Shown piece by piece: positions 1 to 10,071 of a stretch of DNA of 64,000 nt. How positions within the stretch are numbered: the stretch's first letter is position 1; each line of letters opens with the position of its first letter. A program made the translations under genes and the position numbers. Source of the stretch: Flaccisagitta enflata (lineage: Eukaryota; Chaetognatha; Sagittoidea; Aphragmophora); assembly GCA_965153355.1 (NCBI GenBank), contig OZ231126.1:47182001-47246000 (forward strand). Reading direction: 5' to 3'. The notes under the pieces were generated by a model, which was not told where the DNA came from, ran no database searches, and saw only the letters and a program-made list of their open reading frames with translations.

Positions 1-2175
1 TCATTCCAACCCATTCAAATCCTGTTGATGTTTCTATAAAAATCACCCTTTGTTATTCCAATTCATTCCATCCCATTCCAATCCATTCAAATTCATTCCA
101 ATTCATTCCAATTGAGTCTAAATCCCCCTATAAACCCCTACCTTTTAGCCCCTCCCATTCTAGGAACTCAACTCAAAAGGACCAATAATTCTTCAATTTG
201 AAGATTTCATTCAAGTCCATTCAGGTTGTCATTCGGGCTCTACCCTAAGGTGTAGAGCCTGAATGAAAATTTTCTTTAGTTATCACTATGGTTCAGTTTC
301 TTGATTAGGAGGGGCTAAGAGGTAGAGGTTGCACGAAGGATTGGGACTCAATTTTAACTTCCTGAATGGATTGGAATGGGTTGGAATGAGTTGTAATAAC
401 TTCAGCGTTATTTCATTCCACTCATTAGCCCATTTCCAAATCATAACAGAAATTTCATCAAAATCACATATGTCATTAAACTCATTCCAATTCATTCCAA
501 CCCATTTCAATACACTCCAACCCATTCCAATTCATTCCAACCCATTCTAATTCATTTAACCATTCTAAATCCTGTTGATGTTTTATAAATCTACATATCT
601 TATTCAATTCATTTCAACCCATTCCAATTCATTCCAATTCATTCCAACCCATTCTAATTCATTCCAACCCATTCCAATCCGTTCCAATTCATTCCAACCC
701 ATTCAGATTCATTCCAACCCATTCCAATTCATTCCAACTCATTCCAACCCATTCTAATTCATTCCAACCCATTCCAATCCGTTCCAATTCATTCCAACCC
801 ATTCAGATTCATTCCAACCCATTCCAATTCATTCCAACTCATTCCAACCCATTCAAATCCTGTTGAAGTTTCTATCAAAATCACCCTTTATGTTATTCCA
901 ATTCATTCCAACCCATTCCAACCCATTCCAATCCATTCCAATTCATTCCAATTGAGTCTAAATCCCCCTATAAACCCCTACCTTTTAGCCCCTCCCATTC
1001 TAGGAACTCAACTCAAAAGGACCAATAATTCTTCAATTTGAAGATTTCATTCAAGTCCATTCAGGTTGTCATTCGGGCTCTACCCTAAGGTGTAGAGCCT
1101 GAATGAAAATTTTCTTTAGTTATCACTATGGTTCAGTTTCAGCAGTTGGAGGCTAAGAGGTCAGGTTTGCTGAGGATTTAAACTCAATTTTAACAACCCT
1201 GAATGGTTGAATGGAGACAGAATATTAAATATTTCAACGGTTGGCTGTTTCAGCTTATTTCCAACCCATTTCAATCCTGCTGAAATTTTCCTCGAAATCA
1301 CCCCTTATGTCATTGAAACTCATTCCAATTCATTCCAATTCATTCCAACCCCTTTCAATTCATTCCAACCCATTCCAATTCATTCAGCCCATTCAATTCA
1401 TTCCACTTGTTTGATTCATTTCCAACCCATTCCAATTCATTCCAACTCATTTCAAGCATTTCCAAATCCTGTTGATGTTCCTATCAAAATCACCCTTTAT
1501 GTATTCCAATTCATATTCCAACCCATTCCAATCCATTCAAATTCAATCTCAATTCATTCAGTGAGTCTAAATCCCCCTATAAACCCCTACCTTTTAGCCT
1601 CTCCCATTCTAGGAACTCAACTCAAAAGGACCAATAATTCTTCAGTTTGAAGATTTCATTCAAGTCCATTCAGGTTGTCATTCGGGCTCTACCCTACGGT
1701 GTAGAGCCTGAATGAAAAGTATAATTAGTTATCACTATGGTTCAGTTTCTTGATTGGGAGGGGCTAATAAGTAGGGGTTTATGAGAGGATTTAGAACCAA
1801 TTTTGATAACCTGAATGGACTTGAATGGGTTTGAATAGGTTTGAATGACTCGTGATGGGATCCAACAAGAATTTCATTACAACCAATTCCAACTCATTCC
1901 AACCCATTCCAATCCCGTTGAAATTTCCATGAAAATCACACTAGATGTCATTCAAACTCGTTTCAATTCATTCAAGCCCATTTTCCAATTCAGTAATTCA
2001 TTCCAGCATTCTAATTCCATTCCAACTCATTCAAATCCTGTTGATGTTTCCTCAAAATCACCCTTTATGTGTTCCAATTCATTCCAACCCATTCCAATCA
2101 TTCTCTTCATTTCCAACCCATTCTGATTCATTCCAAGCCATTCCAACTCATTTCCAACCATTCAAATCCTGTTGA
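1..2175. repeat. ATTCCA-type satellite array with palindromic cores
   Basis: A degenerate array built on roughly 10-bp words (cattccaatt / cattccaacc) fills this stretch. Three copies of a conserved unit of about 180 bp are embedded at about 118-300, 957-1140 and 1567-1749. After each core the satellite briefly runs in reverse (for example ggaatgggttggaatg at 374-391), so the array has inverted arms around a hairpin. Open frames here are translations of the satellite. It lies downstream of the last visible VARS2 exon, probably inside a VARS2 intron. Confidence 0.85.
118..300. repeat. Palindromic core unit of the satellite (first of three)
   Basis: The unit contains a perfect 8-bp stem (GGCTCTAC at 236-243 and GTAGAGCC at 252-259) near its centre. 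Its outer parts are also roughly inverted: CCCCTACCTTTTAGCCCCTCC on the left answers AGGAGGGGCTAAGAGGTAG on the right, at 307-325. Near-identical copies start at about 957 and 1567. This organisation resembles the palindromic centre of a foldback element. Confidence 0.7.
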
Positions 2176-2188
2176 TGAGCGTACGTGT

Positions 2189-2198
2189 NNNNNNNNNN
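2189..2198. other. Assembly gap (10 N)
   Basis: Ten consecutive N lie exactly where the satellite ends and unique or dispersed sequence begins. The true distance across this point is unknown, so the satellite may be longer and exons could be missing. Confidence 0.99.
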
Positions 2199-2222
2199 CA
2201 TTGCAAAATACATTATAGCTCC

Positions 2223-2412
2223 ATTTTCTTGGAGAATAAAAGTGCCAGAAGCTTAGTGGCAGATACCGCTCATTTACACTACTCCAGGCAGTATGAAATG
2301 AGTCCCAAGTGTCAATTATGGCTGTAATTCGTGTGACCCATGTAAATACGAGCCAATCCATGTGCTGGAGGCCATATTGAAACATTTCAGCTGTTTTCGT
2401 ATTAGTACCCTA
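2223..2412 (+). repeat. Dispersed repeat, copy 1 (partner at 15670-15868)
   Basis: The run of shared words agtgccag, gtgtcaattatggctgtaatt, acgagccaatccatgtg and gttttcgtattagtaccct recurs in the same order and orientation at 15691-15868 with scattered differences. No coding content is recognisable. It lies in the presumed VARS2 intron after coding exon 4. Confidence 0.7.
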
Positions 2413-2582
2413 ACTGATGCCTGCTTATTTTCGAGGCAGGCCCTAAGTAATTATTGAGTAAATTACCACCACTAAATGAGTCAATGCTACTATTTCTAAT
2501 GATGTCAACGTAACATGCATACAGGTTTGTACCAAAATATTTCGCGGAAAATCTTTGGTCACTTAATCACAGACCGTCTCAC

Positions 2583-4378
2583 CATTCCATGAAGAAGCAC
2601 TTTTTGAAAAGGCAACGTATTGGTGAGTTGCATCCCAAGCATGACCATTCGGGCGACCCAAAAGAAGAGAATGTCGTGACCAGTTTCCATAACAGAGAGG
2701 GGAAAGAGGCCCTCGGCATCTGTCCATGTGGCATCGGCCTTGGTTTCACCGTTTACCGCGTCTGGCCATCCCAAAGCGGAAAATGGGAAAAGAGCGGAAG
2801 AGAACCAAGTGTCCAGCACGTCGGGATCGCGACTAAGCGCTAGTTGGGACGGTGAACTAACGCCGATTTTCCTGGCCCCTTTCTCACGAGCCTCTTCCTC
2901 CGAGTGAGCGGCGACCCAGCTTTCTCCCTCTGAAGATGATGGTGCCGCCGACGACGGCATGCAGACCGTAACGCGATAGGCTGGAATACGATGTCCCCAC
3001 CACAACTGCCTAGATATGCACCAGTCACGCTGCTGAGCGAGAAAGTGATTCCAAATTTTTGCGTGAAAGGAGGGTTGGAACTCAAGACGGCCATCGGCGA
3101 CGACGTCCATGGCCTTTTTCGACATGTGGCCGCAGTCGAGGAACCATTGCTGCTTCAACATCGGCTCCACGACGTCTCCAGAGCGTGAACAGATGGGAAG
3201 CGTCATGGGGTGATCTTGAGAACCTCGGAAAAGACCCAGACCATTCAACGCGTGTCTCAACCGAGTTCGGGCGAAAAAGCGTGGAAATCCTGGAAAGTTT
3301 TTAAAAAAGATTAAGACTTAAATAAATACACGAGGCTAATTTTTGGTTTCTTACTGTCGCGCAGTTTTATCATAAGGAACGCTACGCACATGCAAATGGC
3401 TATCTTTTATTTCAAGATCATCAACCTGCAAAGTCGGGGAAATCGTTGGTGACGCAGCCGGCTTCATCCAACATGGTGATCGGAGAAGTCAGTCCAGAAT
3501 GACGTCGCGCCATCTCGAAATCCCGTTTGTCGTGGGCGGGAGTCACTTTCACGGCGCCAGTCCCAAATTCACGGTTCACAGACGGATCGGCAATGACGGG
3601 GATGGCACTGTAATTCGATGTTGAAAGGGCTTTAAAATTAACCGACATTTGCTATCTAATGTTGCATATATAGGTGACAACTGTGCAGAGTTCTCTTGTC
3701 CTTCACAACTTAACCTCAAATTCTTAACAGACATGGTAATTGTTTCAACAAACTGACACCAGGCTTGGTTGTCTGATACATTAAGAATGCCAGCCGCGAA
3801 TGATCATAGGCAAACAAAACTCATACCAATTCCGGAATGGATGTATCAGCGATCGCCCGATGAACGGTCGGTATCGATCGTCGTCAGGATGCACGGCCAC
3901 AGCGACGTCCGCCAGCATAGTCTCCAGGCGAGTGGTGGCTACGACGATTTCCTGGCAGCCAATTCCTTCGAAACGATACGCGAACGAATCGAGCAGACCG
4001 AAAGTGACTTTCTCGTCGTAACCGGGGATTGACAGCTGCGTGTTTCCTTCGATGGACAAATTGTCGACTTCCACGTCGGAAATTGTGGAACCAAGATGGA
4101 AGCACCAGTTGACGAGACCCAAAGAGCGATAAATGAGACCTTGATCGTGCAGGCGGATAAAGGCTTCGTCCACGGCGGTTGATAGAGAGGGATCGAGAGT
4201 GAAGACGCGACGATTCCAATCCAACGACGCCCCCATGCGGCGGAGTTGGTTTTCGATGGTAGAAGCTGAAAAGGCAGTGTGGAAATGGTACAATGAAGGC
4301 GTGAGTAGAGGACTGGAGAGAAAGTGAGGAAGGGAAGAAAAGGGAGAAAAAGGAAGAAAGGAAAGGAAGAAGAAAGAA

Positions 4379-4434
<56 letters not shown>

Positions 4435-5419
4435 AAAAAAAGACAGTAAATAAGAAAAGATAAAAGAGGAAAAAGGAAAAGGAAGACAAGAAAAAAAAAA
4501 AAAGATCGCAAAAAGAAAGAACGAAGGAAAAAGAAAAGACAGGAGGAGAGAAACAAACGAGGAATCTTGAGGGGAAAAGAAGAAAAGAAGAGAAGAAGGG
4601 AACAAAGGAAGTCAAGAGCACAAGAAAAAGAAAAACAAAGACAAAGTGCAAAGTGCAAAGATATGGTTCGCAAAGATTACATTGGTTTTGATGAGCAAAA
4701 CCATAGTTTGTCTAATACGACAAAGAAAAGAACCAACCTTTCAAATCTTTCCAGTCGCTGACCCTCTTAACAAATTCGTCTCTTCCAAGGTCATCTCTCG
4801 TCTTCCCTTCTTCCGCCCAGAGCTTCTTTTCGACGACCGATTGAGTAGCGATGCCGGCGTGATCGAATCCCGGTACCCACGTCACTTCGTCTCCGCACAT
4901 CCGACGCCAACGACAAAGCGCGTCTTGCACGCTTACGGTTAGCGCGTGACCGATGTGTAGATTGCCCGTGACATTGGGAGGCGGTAGGACGACGGAGAAA
5001 CGATTGTGATTTGACTGAGAAGAACGTACTTCGACGCCGTCGCATTCATTGCGCCGATTCGCCAACATCGACGCAGATGAACCCGACGACGACGTTGAGA
5101 AGATACCAGAGGCTTCCCACCAATCTTGCCAAGCGGCTTCGACGTAACGCGGATGATATGCGTCCGGCATAACGACGGTAGTGTCTTTTTTAGCGCCGTC
5201 TTGAGGTCCATAGTAAACCACAGTTTCATTGCCTTTTTTCTTTTTCTTCTTCTTTTTCTTCTTGGCGACGACAGCGGATGGAGTTGGCTCGTTGGCGGCC
5301 ACAGCGGCAGCGGATGTGGCAGTTTCCGCTACATCGGGCGATAAATGGTACACGGAGGACGAGAAAAATCTATTCAAATTTCGAGCGAATGGTTTGTAAC
5401 TTTGAGGCAGATAGCGCAT
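2583..5419 (-). CDS. VARS2: Mitochondrial valyl-tRNA synthetase, 5' two-thirds only
   Basis: The enzyme charges tRNA-Val with valine for mitochondrial translation. Predicted coding exons are 5419-4738, 4265-3827, 3607-3426 and 3289-2583, all with GT-AG junctions in consistent phase, giving 670 codons. The N-terminus looks like a mitochondrial presequence ([20 protein letters not shown]), followed by a Lys-only run at residues 53-62. The class I HIGH motif is at about 155-158 in GNLHIGHAL. Next come CP1 editing-domain blocks ([18 protein letters not shown]), then [16 protein letters not shown] and [32 protein letters not shown] and KVLLHGM point to the mitochondrial rather than the cytosolic paralogue. 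The last exon stops at HGM with donor gtgaga, just where VRD...KMSKS should follow. KMSKS, the anticodon-binding domain and the C-terminus are absent from 1-2582. They either lie beyond the satellite and gap or are lost. The gene sits 83 nt downstream of MRPS12. Confidence 0.93.
4375..4437. repeat. (GAAA)n microsatellite in VARS2 intron 1
   Basis: A gaaagaaag array in a purine-rich intron (4266-4737) makes long Phe/Ser/Leu-rich minus-strand frames that are not coding. The intron's minus-strand reading is a long polypyrimidine tract before the acceptor at 4267-4266. Confidence 0.9.
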
Positions 5420-5502
5420 GATGAAAGAAGCTGTTGTACAGTATTATGTTTTTGTTATGGTTTCTTGCGAGTCTAATTCACAGTATAAAATAGAAGTAAA
5501 TT
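5420..5502 (-). promoter_or_regulatory. 83-nt spacer between MRPS12 and VARS2
   Basis: Only 83 nt separate the MRPS12 stop codon from the VARS2 start codon. On the minus strand the spacer ends in ctgtacaacag followed by 11 nt and the VARS2 ATG, so a splice acceptor is possible there. It holds little room for a full terminator plus promoter, which suggests either a very compact promoter or co-transcription with processing. Whether any acceptor is used in cis or trans cannot be told from sequence. Confidence 0.5.
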
Positions 5503-5507
5503 TTATT
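5502..5507 (-). terminator. Poly(A) signal overlapping the MRPS12 stop codon
   Basis: The minus-strand hexamer AATAAA overlaps the MRPS12 stop codon (TAA at 5505-5503). If used, cleavage would fall in the spacer before VARS2, giving MRPS12 an extremely short 3'UTR. Confidence 0.5.
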
Positions 5508-6405
5508 GAATCTTCTTTTTGACGGGGGCGCAGTCGTATTTCCCACGGACGACACGGACGTGCACGCCGATGAGATCCTTGGTACGACGGGCTTCACATA
5601 GAACCGTGCTGTGTTCTTGCAAATTGTGGCCTTCTCCAGGGACGAGCGCCACGCACTACAGAATAGGATTTGAAACGTAAAGAAATCGATAAACGGCCAA
5701 GCCAGTCATCGTTTTTTTTTCTTTTACGTCTTAGCCTTAATGGCCATTTAAAACCGTTAACGTCTAAACTGATGCTGATGCACTACTGAGCATCTTGAAT
5801 AACCCCAGTTCACCTCTCTTCCGTTGGACAGTCGCACGAGGACGCACTTCCGATTGGCCGAATTGGGTTTCTTTGGCTTTTTGATGAGAGTCTTCAAAAC
5901 GACTCCCTTCAAGTGTGGGGCGTAGCCGATTGGTGAAAGTCTTACCCTCCTAACAAATCAGTGATGGATATGGACAATTCATGGATTCAACTCTGGACTC
6001 TGGAGGCTACTTCAAAAGGTCATAATTGCATAATGTACTAATTCTTGCCAAATCTTACCTCTTCGGTTTCGGCGGAGCTCCATGGACCCTTTCCAGATCA
6101 GTCCAATTTCTTTTACTTTGAACCACTTCGAACGAGTCCCTGACTGTGAAGTCGGAGGTCTGGTGACGAATCGAGGAAGCGATGACACAAGATTTGGAGG
6201 AGAAATAGTTGGTAAAACCGTTAAGAACGGAGGAACTCGGTGCCACGAATGCGGCCGTGTTAAGGAATGAGATGGGTGTGAGTGAAGGAGAAAAATGAGA
6301 TGAAAGGGGTGAGAATCCAGGAAGCGACGATGAGAGGGCCGTGGTTGGTACCGAAGCGAGTCGTTTACATGCAGTAGGAAGGAAACGGCTCATGAAACTA
6401 AACAT
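5503..6405 (-). CDS. MRPS12: Mitochondrial small ribosomal subunit protein uS12m
   Basis: The protein is in the decoding centre of the mitochondrial small ribosomal subunit. Three predicted coding exons (6405-6059, 5949-5814, 5655-5503) join in phase to 211 aa. The conserved core is unmistakable: [20 protein letters not shown], then [25 protein letters not shown] and VVRGKYDC. The PNSA loop typical of S12 is intact. The N-terminal exon encodes about 115 residues before the core, clearly longer than in typical animal uS12m (about 140 aa total), and is Ser/Phe-rich. It probably holds an extended mitochondrial presequence. The start at 6405 is the first ATG of the open frame and lies 60 nt after the ISCA1 stop. 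The stop codon is embedded in AATAAA. Confidence 0.95.
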
Positions 6406-6465
6406 CGTCGCAGTTTGAGCGAAATGAAGTACAAAAGAAAGAAAACTTAAAGTTTGATCGGTCTT
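6406..6465 (-). promoter_or_regulatory. 60-nt spacer between ISCA1 and MRPS12
   Basis: Only 60 nt lie between the ISCA1 stop and the MRPS12 ATG. The minus strand contains a pyrimidine run (ttttctttcttttgtac) but no AATAAA and no clear acceptor next to the ATG. ISCA1 therefore has no obvious poly(A) signal before the next coding sequence begins. Confidence 0.5.
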
Positions 6466-6996
6466 TTAGATGTTGAAACTTTCGCCGCAACCGCAAGTGC
6501 CTTTGATGTTGGGATTGTTGAAAACAAACTCAGCCGATAATTTGTTTTCTACAAAGTCCATTTCGGTGCCCAACAACGTCAACTGCGCTTTACGGTCGAT
6601 GAAGACTTTGACCCCGTCTTGAAGCACCTCCTCGTCAAATTTGGCCTTGTCTGAAATGAAGGGTGGAGACATTTTTCCCCGGACAATATCATTACTCATT
6701 AGGCATGATTATGTTGGAAAGGGCCTGCATTTAAAAGGCCTCAAGGGCAGAAAAGTAGTACAGAGTAATCTTCTACATTACTTACTACAAGGCGATCGAG
6801 TACCTTTGGCAAAATCCAAAGTGTAAGAGAGACCGTTACAGCCCCTGGTTTTAACGCCGATTTTGATAGCGCTGGCCTCCGGATTCAACTCGAGAAGCGT
6901 CTGTATGCGCGAAACTGCAGATGGCGTCAATACGAGCGGCGCACGAGTAGGTATCGGGCGCGAAATCTTCTTCACGGCACGAACGGTTGCACTCAT
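6466..6996 (-). CDS. ISCA1: Mitochondrial iron-sulfur cluster assembly protein 1
   Basis: This A-type Fe-S protein works with ISCA2 and IBA57 in making mitochondrial [4Fe-4S] clusters. Two predicted coding exons (6996-6804 and 6650-6466) give 125 aa, close to the usual animal length of about 129. The three conserved cysteines are present: one in the TRGCNGLSY block and two in the C-terminal GTCGCGESF motif. TLLGTEMDFVENKL and SAEFVFNNPNIKG are near-identical to animal ISCA1. The start MSATVRAVKK was chosen because it matches the family N-terminus. An in-frame upstream ATG at 7095 lies inside a transposable element and beyond a splice acceptor. A strong acceptor lies 4 nt before the chosen ATG, implying a 5'UTR intron or a trans-spliced leader. 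Confidence 0.96.
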
Positions 6997-7025
6997 AGAA
7001 CTGAAAGAGGAAAAAGATGAAATTT
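6997..7025 (-). promoter_or_regulatory. Splice acceptor just upstream of the ISCA1 ATG
   Basis: The minus strand reads tcatctttttcctctttcag followed by ttct and ATG. The polypyrimidine tract and CAG make a textbook 3' splice site with only 4 nt of UTR left. The matching donor is not evident, so an upstream non-coding exon or a spliced leader would be needed. Confidence 0.6.
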
Positions 7026-7054
7026 GAAAGAGCTGATAGCCTTCATCAGATATA

Positions 7055-7560
7055 CAGTAGATCTCGTCTAGACTTGAGATAATGGGGGCAAGCATTGTGT
7101 AAAGACGAATGAAGGCAGGGGAGCGATATTTGGATTATAGACTAATCAAAGGATGATTAATTCCCTATGATAGCTGGTTGCCATGGAAACACATTTCTAT
7201 TATTCTCCAATCAATATTTTTGAGAGATTTTTTAAAGAACATTGCTTAAAATAAAATTTTCAAATTTCACAGTATGTTCTGTAGAAATGTTACCGCTGCT
7301 GAGCGTATCCATGTGTGACAACCCTAGCAAGCAAACGAGCGACATTCTTACAGAACATACTGTGGAAGTTTTTATTTTAAAAATCTCAAAATATTGATAC
7401 TTTAGCGAGAATACATGGAAATGTGTTTCCATGGCAACCAGCTGTCATGGGCAATAAAGCATCCAATTATTAGCCTATGTATGAAATATCACTCCCCTGG
7501 CTTCATTTGTTTTCCTACACTACTTGCCCCCGTTATCTCAAGTCTAGACGAGATCTACTG
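7055..7560. mobile_element. 506-bp foldback MITE upstream of ISCA1
   Basis: The ends CAGTAGATCTCGTCTAGACT and the reverse complement AGTCTAGACGAGATCTACTG are both directly flanked by TA, as expected for Tc1/mariner-type insertion. The inversion continues inward: ggttgccatggaaacacatt near 7170-7195 answers aatgtgtttccatggcaacc near 7420-7440, and cagtatgttctgta near 7270 answers tacagaacatactg near 7352. No transposase frame is present. The left end lies about 58 bp upstream of the ISCA1 start codon. A relative with similar ends is at 51099-51607. Confidence 0.85.
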
Positions 7561-10071
7561 TACCTAGGAAATAATCATATTGCATCAAACATCAACCCTT
7601 ATCTTTACTTGTGTACAATTAAACGTTCGCATTAACTTTTTCTAAAAAGGAAAACTGATTTCTGAGAAATTTTCAATTTATCTAGACCAAGCAGAATTAT
7701 CTAGCTTTAATCGTTTGAAATTACAGAAAAATATGTTGAGCGACATCAAAAACAAAATCACAAGAACATGTCCTTGTATCGATTGGTTTGATGCCTGCTT
7801 TTTGTTTGCATTAAGGCTTGGTCTAGAGCAAAAGAAATTTCTCAGAGATTATTATTCTTTTCGGAAAAAATTTTATATACAAGTTGTTTACCGTTTAATT
7901 CTGAGCGAGTTATTATGGGTTAAGCCTGATGCAATGATTCTTTCCTAGGTAGTGACTTGAGTAAGGGCGGTCAGGATGTAAGTCAACATACCTTCTTGCA
8001 CCTCCAGTTGCCATCATCAGAGCCCAATTGCCGAGAGTGGGCCCATACTTGCGACCGACGTTTACCAAAGGATTTTGCATTTATTTCGGTATCATTCAGA
8101 GAGTCGGATAAAAATAATAATAAAAGTGATTCAATTCAAACCTGTAAAGAATCAGAATAGTCGATCGAATTTAAAAATTAGATAACCGTAAGACGGGGAA
8201 AACCGACAACGACCCGAGAGAGGATAGATTATGTATATAAACATTAACAGCATTTCGATCAGTATGGTGGGACAGATAGGATCTGGTGATGTCAAGCTGT
8301 TTCCTACACAAGCGCTGGGATGAGGCTGAGAGGTAATCCGGGCTTTGGTTATCTCTAAAGGGCTTTATCGGCGAAAATAGATTCATAAATTTCTTGTCAT
8401 GAAAATTTCATAAGGGCGTTTCAAATTTTTCTAAAGTTTTTCAATTCTCTCAAAATCGATTTGCATCTTTAAAAGCCGTGGCCAACTTTGAAACTATTCG
8501 GACTCTTATGAATCTGAAGAAAATACGGAGGTGTTGTACTTAGTAATAATTTGAAATGGGATATCTATCGGTCTAGAGACGAAAGGAATGCTGGGATAAA
8601 TTAAAAAAAACTGGATTAATAAATATGCAAATGGATTCATTTACGTGCACCAATGAATTCGGTTACAGATGATACACGGGCAGCATTGGAGGTCAAAAAA
8701 TTTGTGACGGGGAGCAAAAATGTGTCACGAACTAATCCACGGTAGGTAGAGCTTGACATACAAAAAGTAGAGAAAAATGACCGATAGTAAAATACGTAGT
8801 AATGTTGGGATTGGGCGAAACGAGGAAAGTGGTGGGTAACTACTACGATAAGGGAACGTTGCATGGCGCTAAAAAATTCCGCCTCGCACCAAAGGTCACA
8901 GGAGTAGGCCAATATTCTCACTTTCATAATAGTACGATGAGTAAATTGGGAAATAGGAGACTGGAGAGCAAGAAAAACTTTTCTGCATCAATGCCAAAAC
9001 TGGGCGTGGGAGGAGAGTATTGGACCGGCAGCAAGGTAAAGAAACAAACTGCTGCATAACGCAGCGTTGTGTAGCCTCTCAGAAACCAATCTCTCCCAGG
9101 CCAATTGGGCAACAAGGAGTTCATTATATCAATAGGTAGGAAAAATTGATACCTACGCCGAAAAAAAGTCTCCATTCCAATAAATAGTACCATTCGCGTA
9201 CAATGAAAAAGAAACACGGTGGTGGATGAAACGGAGGTGGAATAAAATATTAGAGTAAAATCTAATATGTAAAAAGTACAAAAATCAGCCGAGATTTCTC
9301 TAAGTCTATGACGTTATCACTGACAATGAAAGTAAGAACTGCGCAAAAAGCTCGAGTTCTCTAACTTAGAGCATCATGAGTAACGTATCCAGAACTTAAC
9401 AAAGAATCGTTTGACGTTAAATAATGACTGACAACATGACACAGTCTCTTTTTAAGATGGTAACTAGATACCGATGCAACATACAACAAAGAGTGGTTCT
9501 CATTTTTTTTTTGGTATAGGACACTGACAAATGACGATGAGCAATAGAAATTTAGCGTGGTGTTTGCAAATTTTTACCCACCCAGGAACTAGACCATTGA
9601 CCATTTTCAATAAAATAAAAAATCTTTAAAAAAACACGGATGTTTGCCCAAAGACTCATTCTTTTCTTATTAACAAATCGCAAAGCGAAAAAAGGAAAAA
9701 AAATCACCCCCTCCCACAAAAAATACTACTAACACAACGGTAGCTTGGCCTTTTATCTCAAACCCGACACAACCAGATATAAATAAATACCAAAATCATA
9801 ACAGAGGAGGAATAAATAATATTTCCTCGACTAACAAGAAGAACGAGGAATTATGGATTGATGGAATTAAAGGAGGAACGTCAAAAGTGGAAGCTTGAAG
9901 AGGAAGAGGAGGAAGGGGGGAAATGGTCGAAGTGGGTTTTGTAAAAATGGTGACGAGAAAGGGAATCGAACAATAGAGGAGGTTATGACAAGTCTTTGAC
10001 AGAAAAAAGGGTTCAGAATAAAACGATTACAAAATGAGAGCTACAACGGTTTGGTTGATCTTTGCATGAGA
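7561..10071. other. HNRNPK 3' flank / intergenic, no gene recognised
   Basis: AT-rich sequence between the HNRNPK stop and the foldback element. Short open frames on both strands show no recognisable domain. Part of it is probably HNRNPK 3'UTR, which is long in other animals. No clear tandem array was seen. Confidence 0.5.

Noticed and set aside
2128-2385. Possible additional VARS2 exon
   Set aside because: No synthetase motif; the sequence is a dispersed repeat also found at 15670-15868 and spans the N gap.
6997-7095. N-terminal extension of ISCA1 starting in the foldback element
   Set aside because: A strong splice acceptor lies between the upstream ATG and the conserved start, and the conserved family N-terminus begins at 6996.
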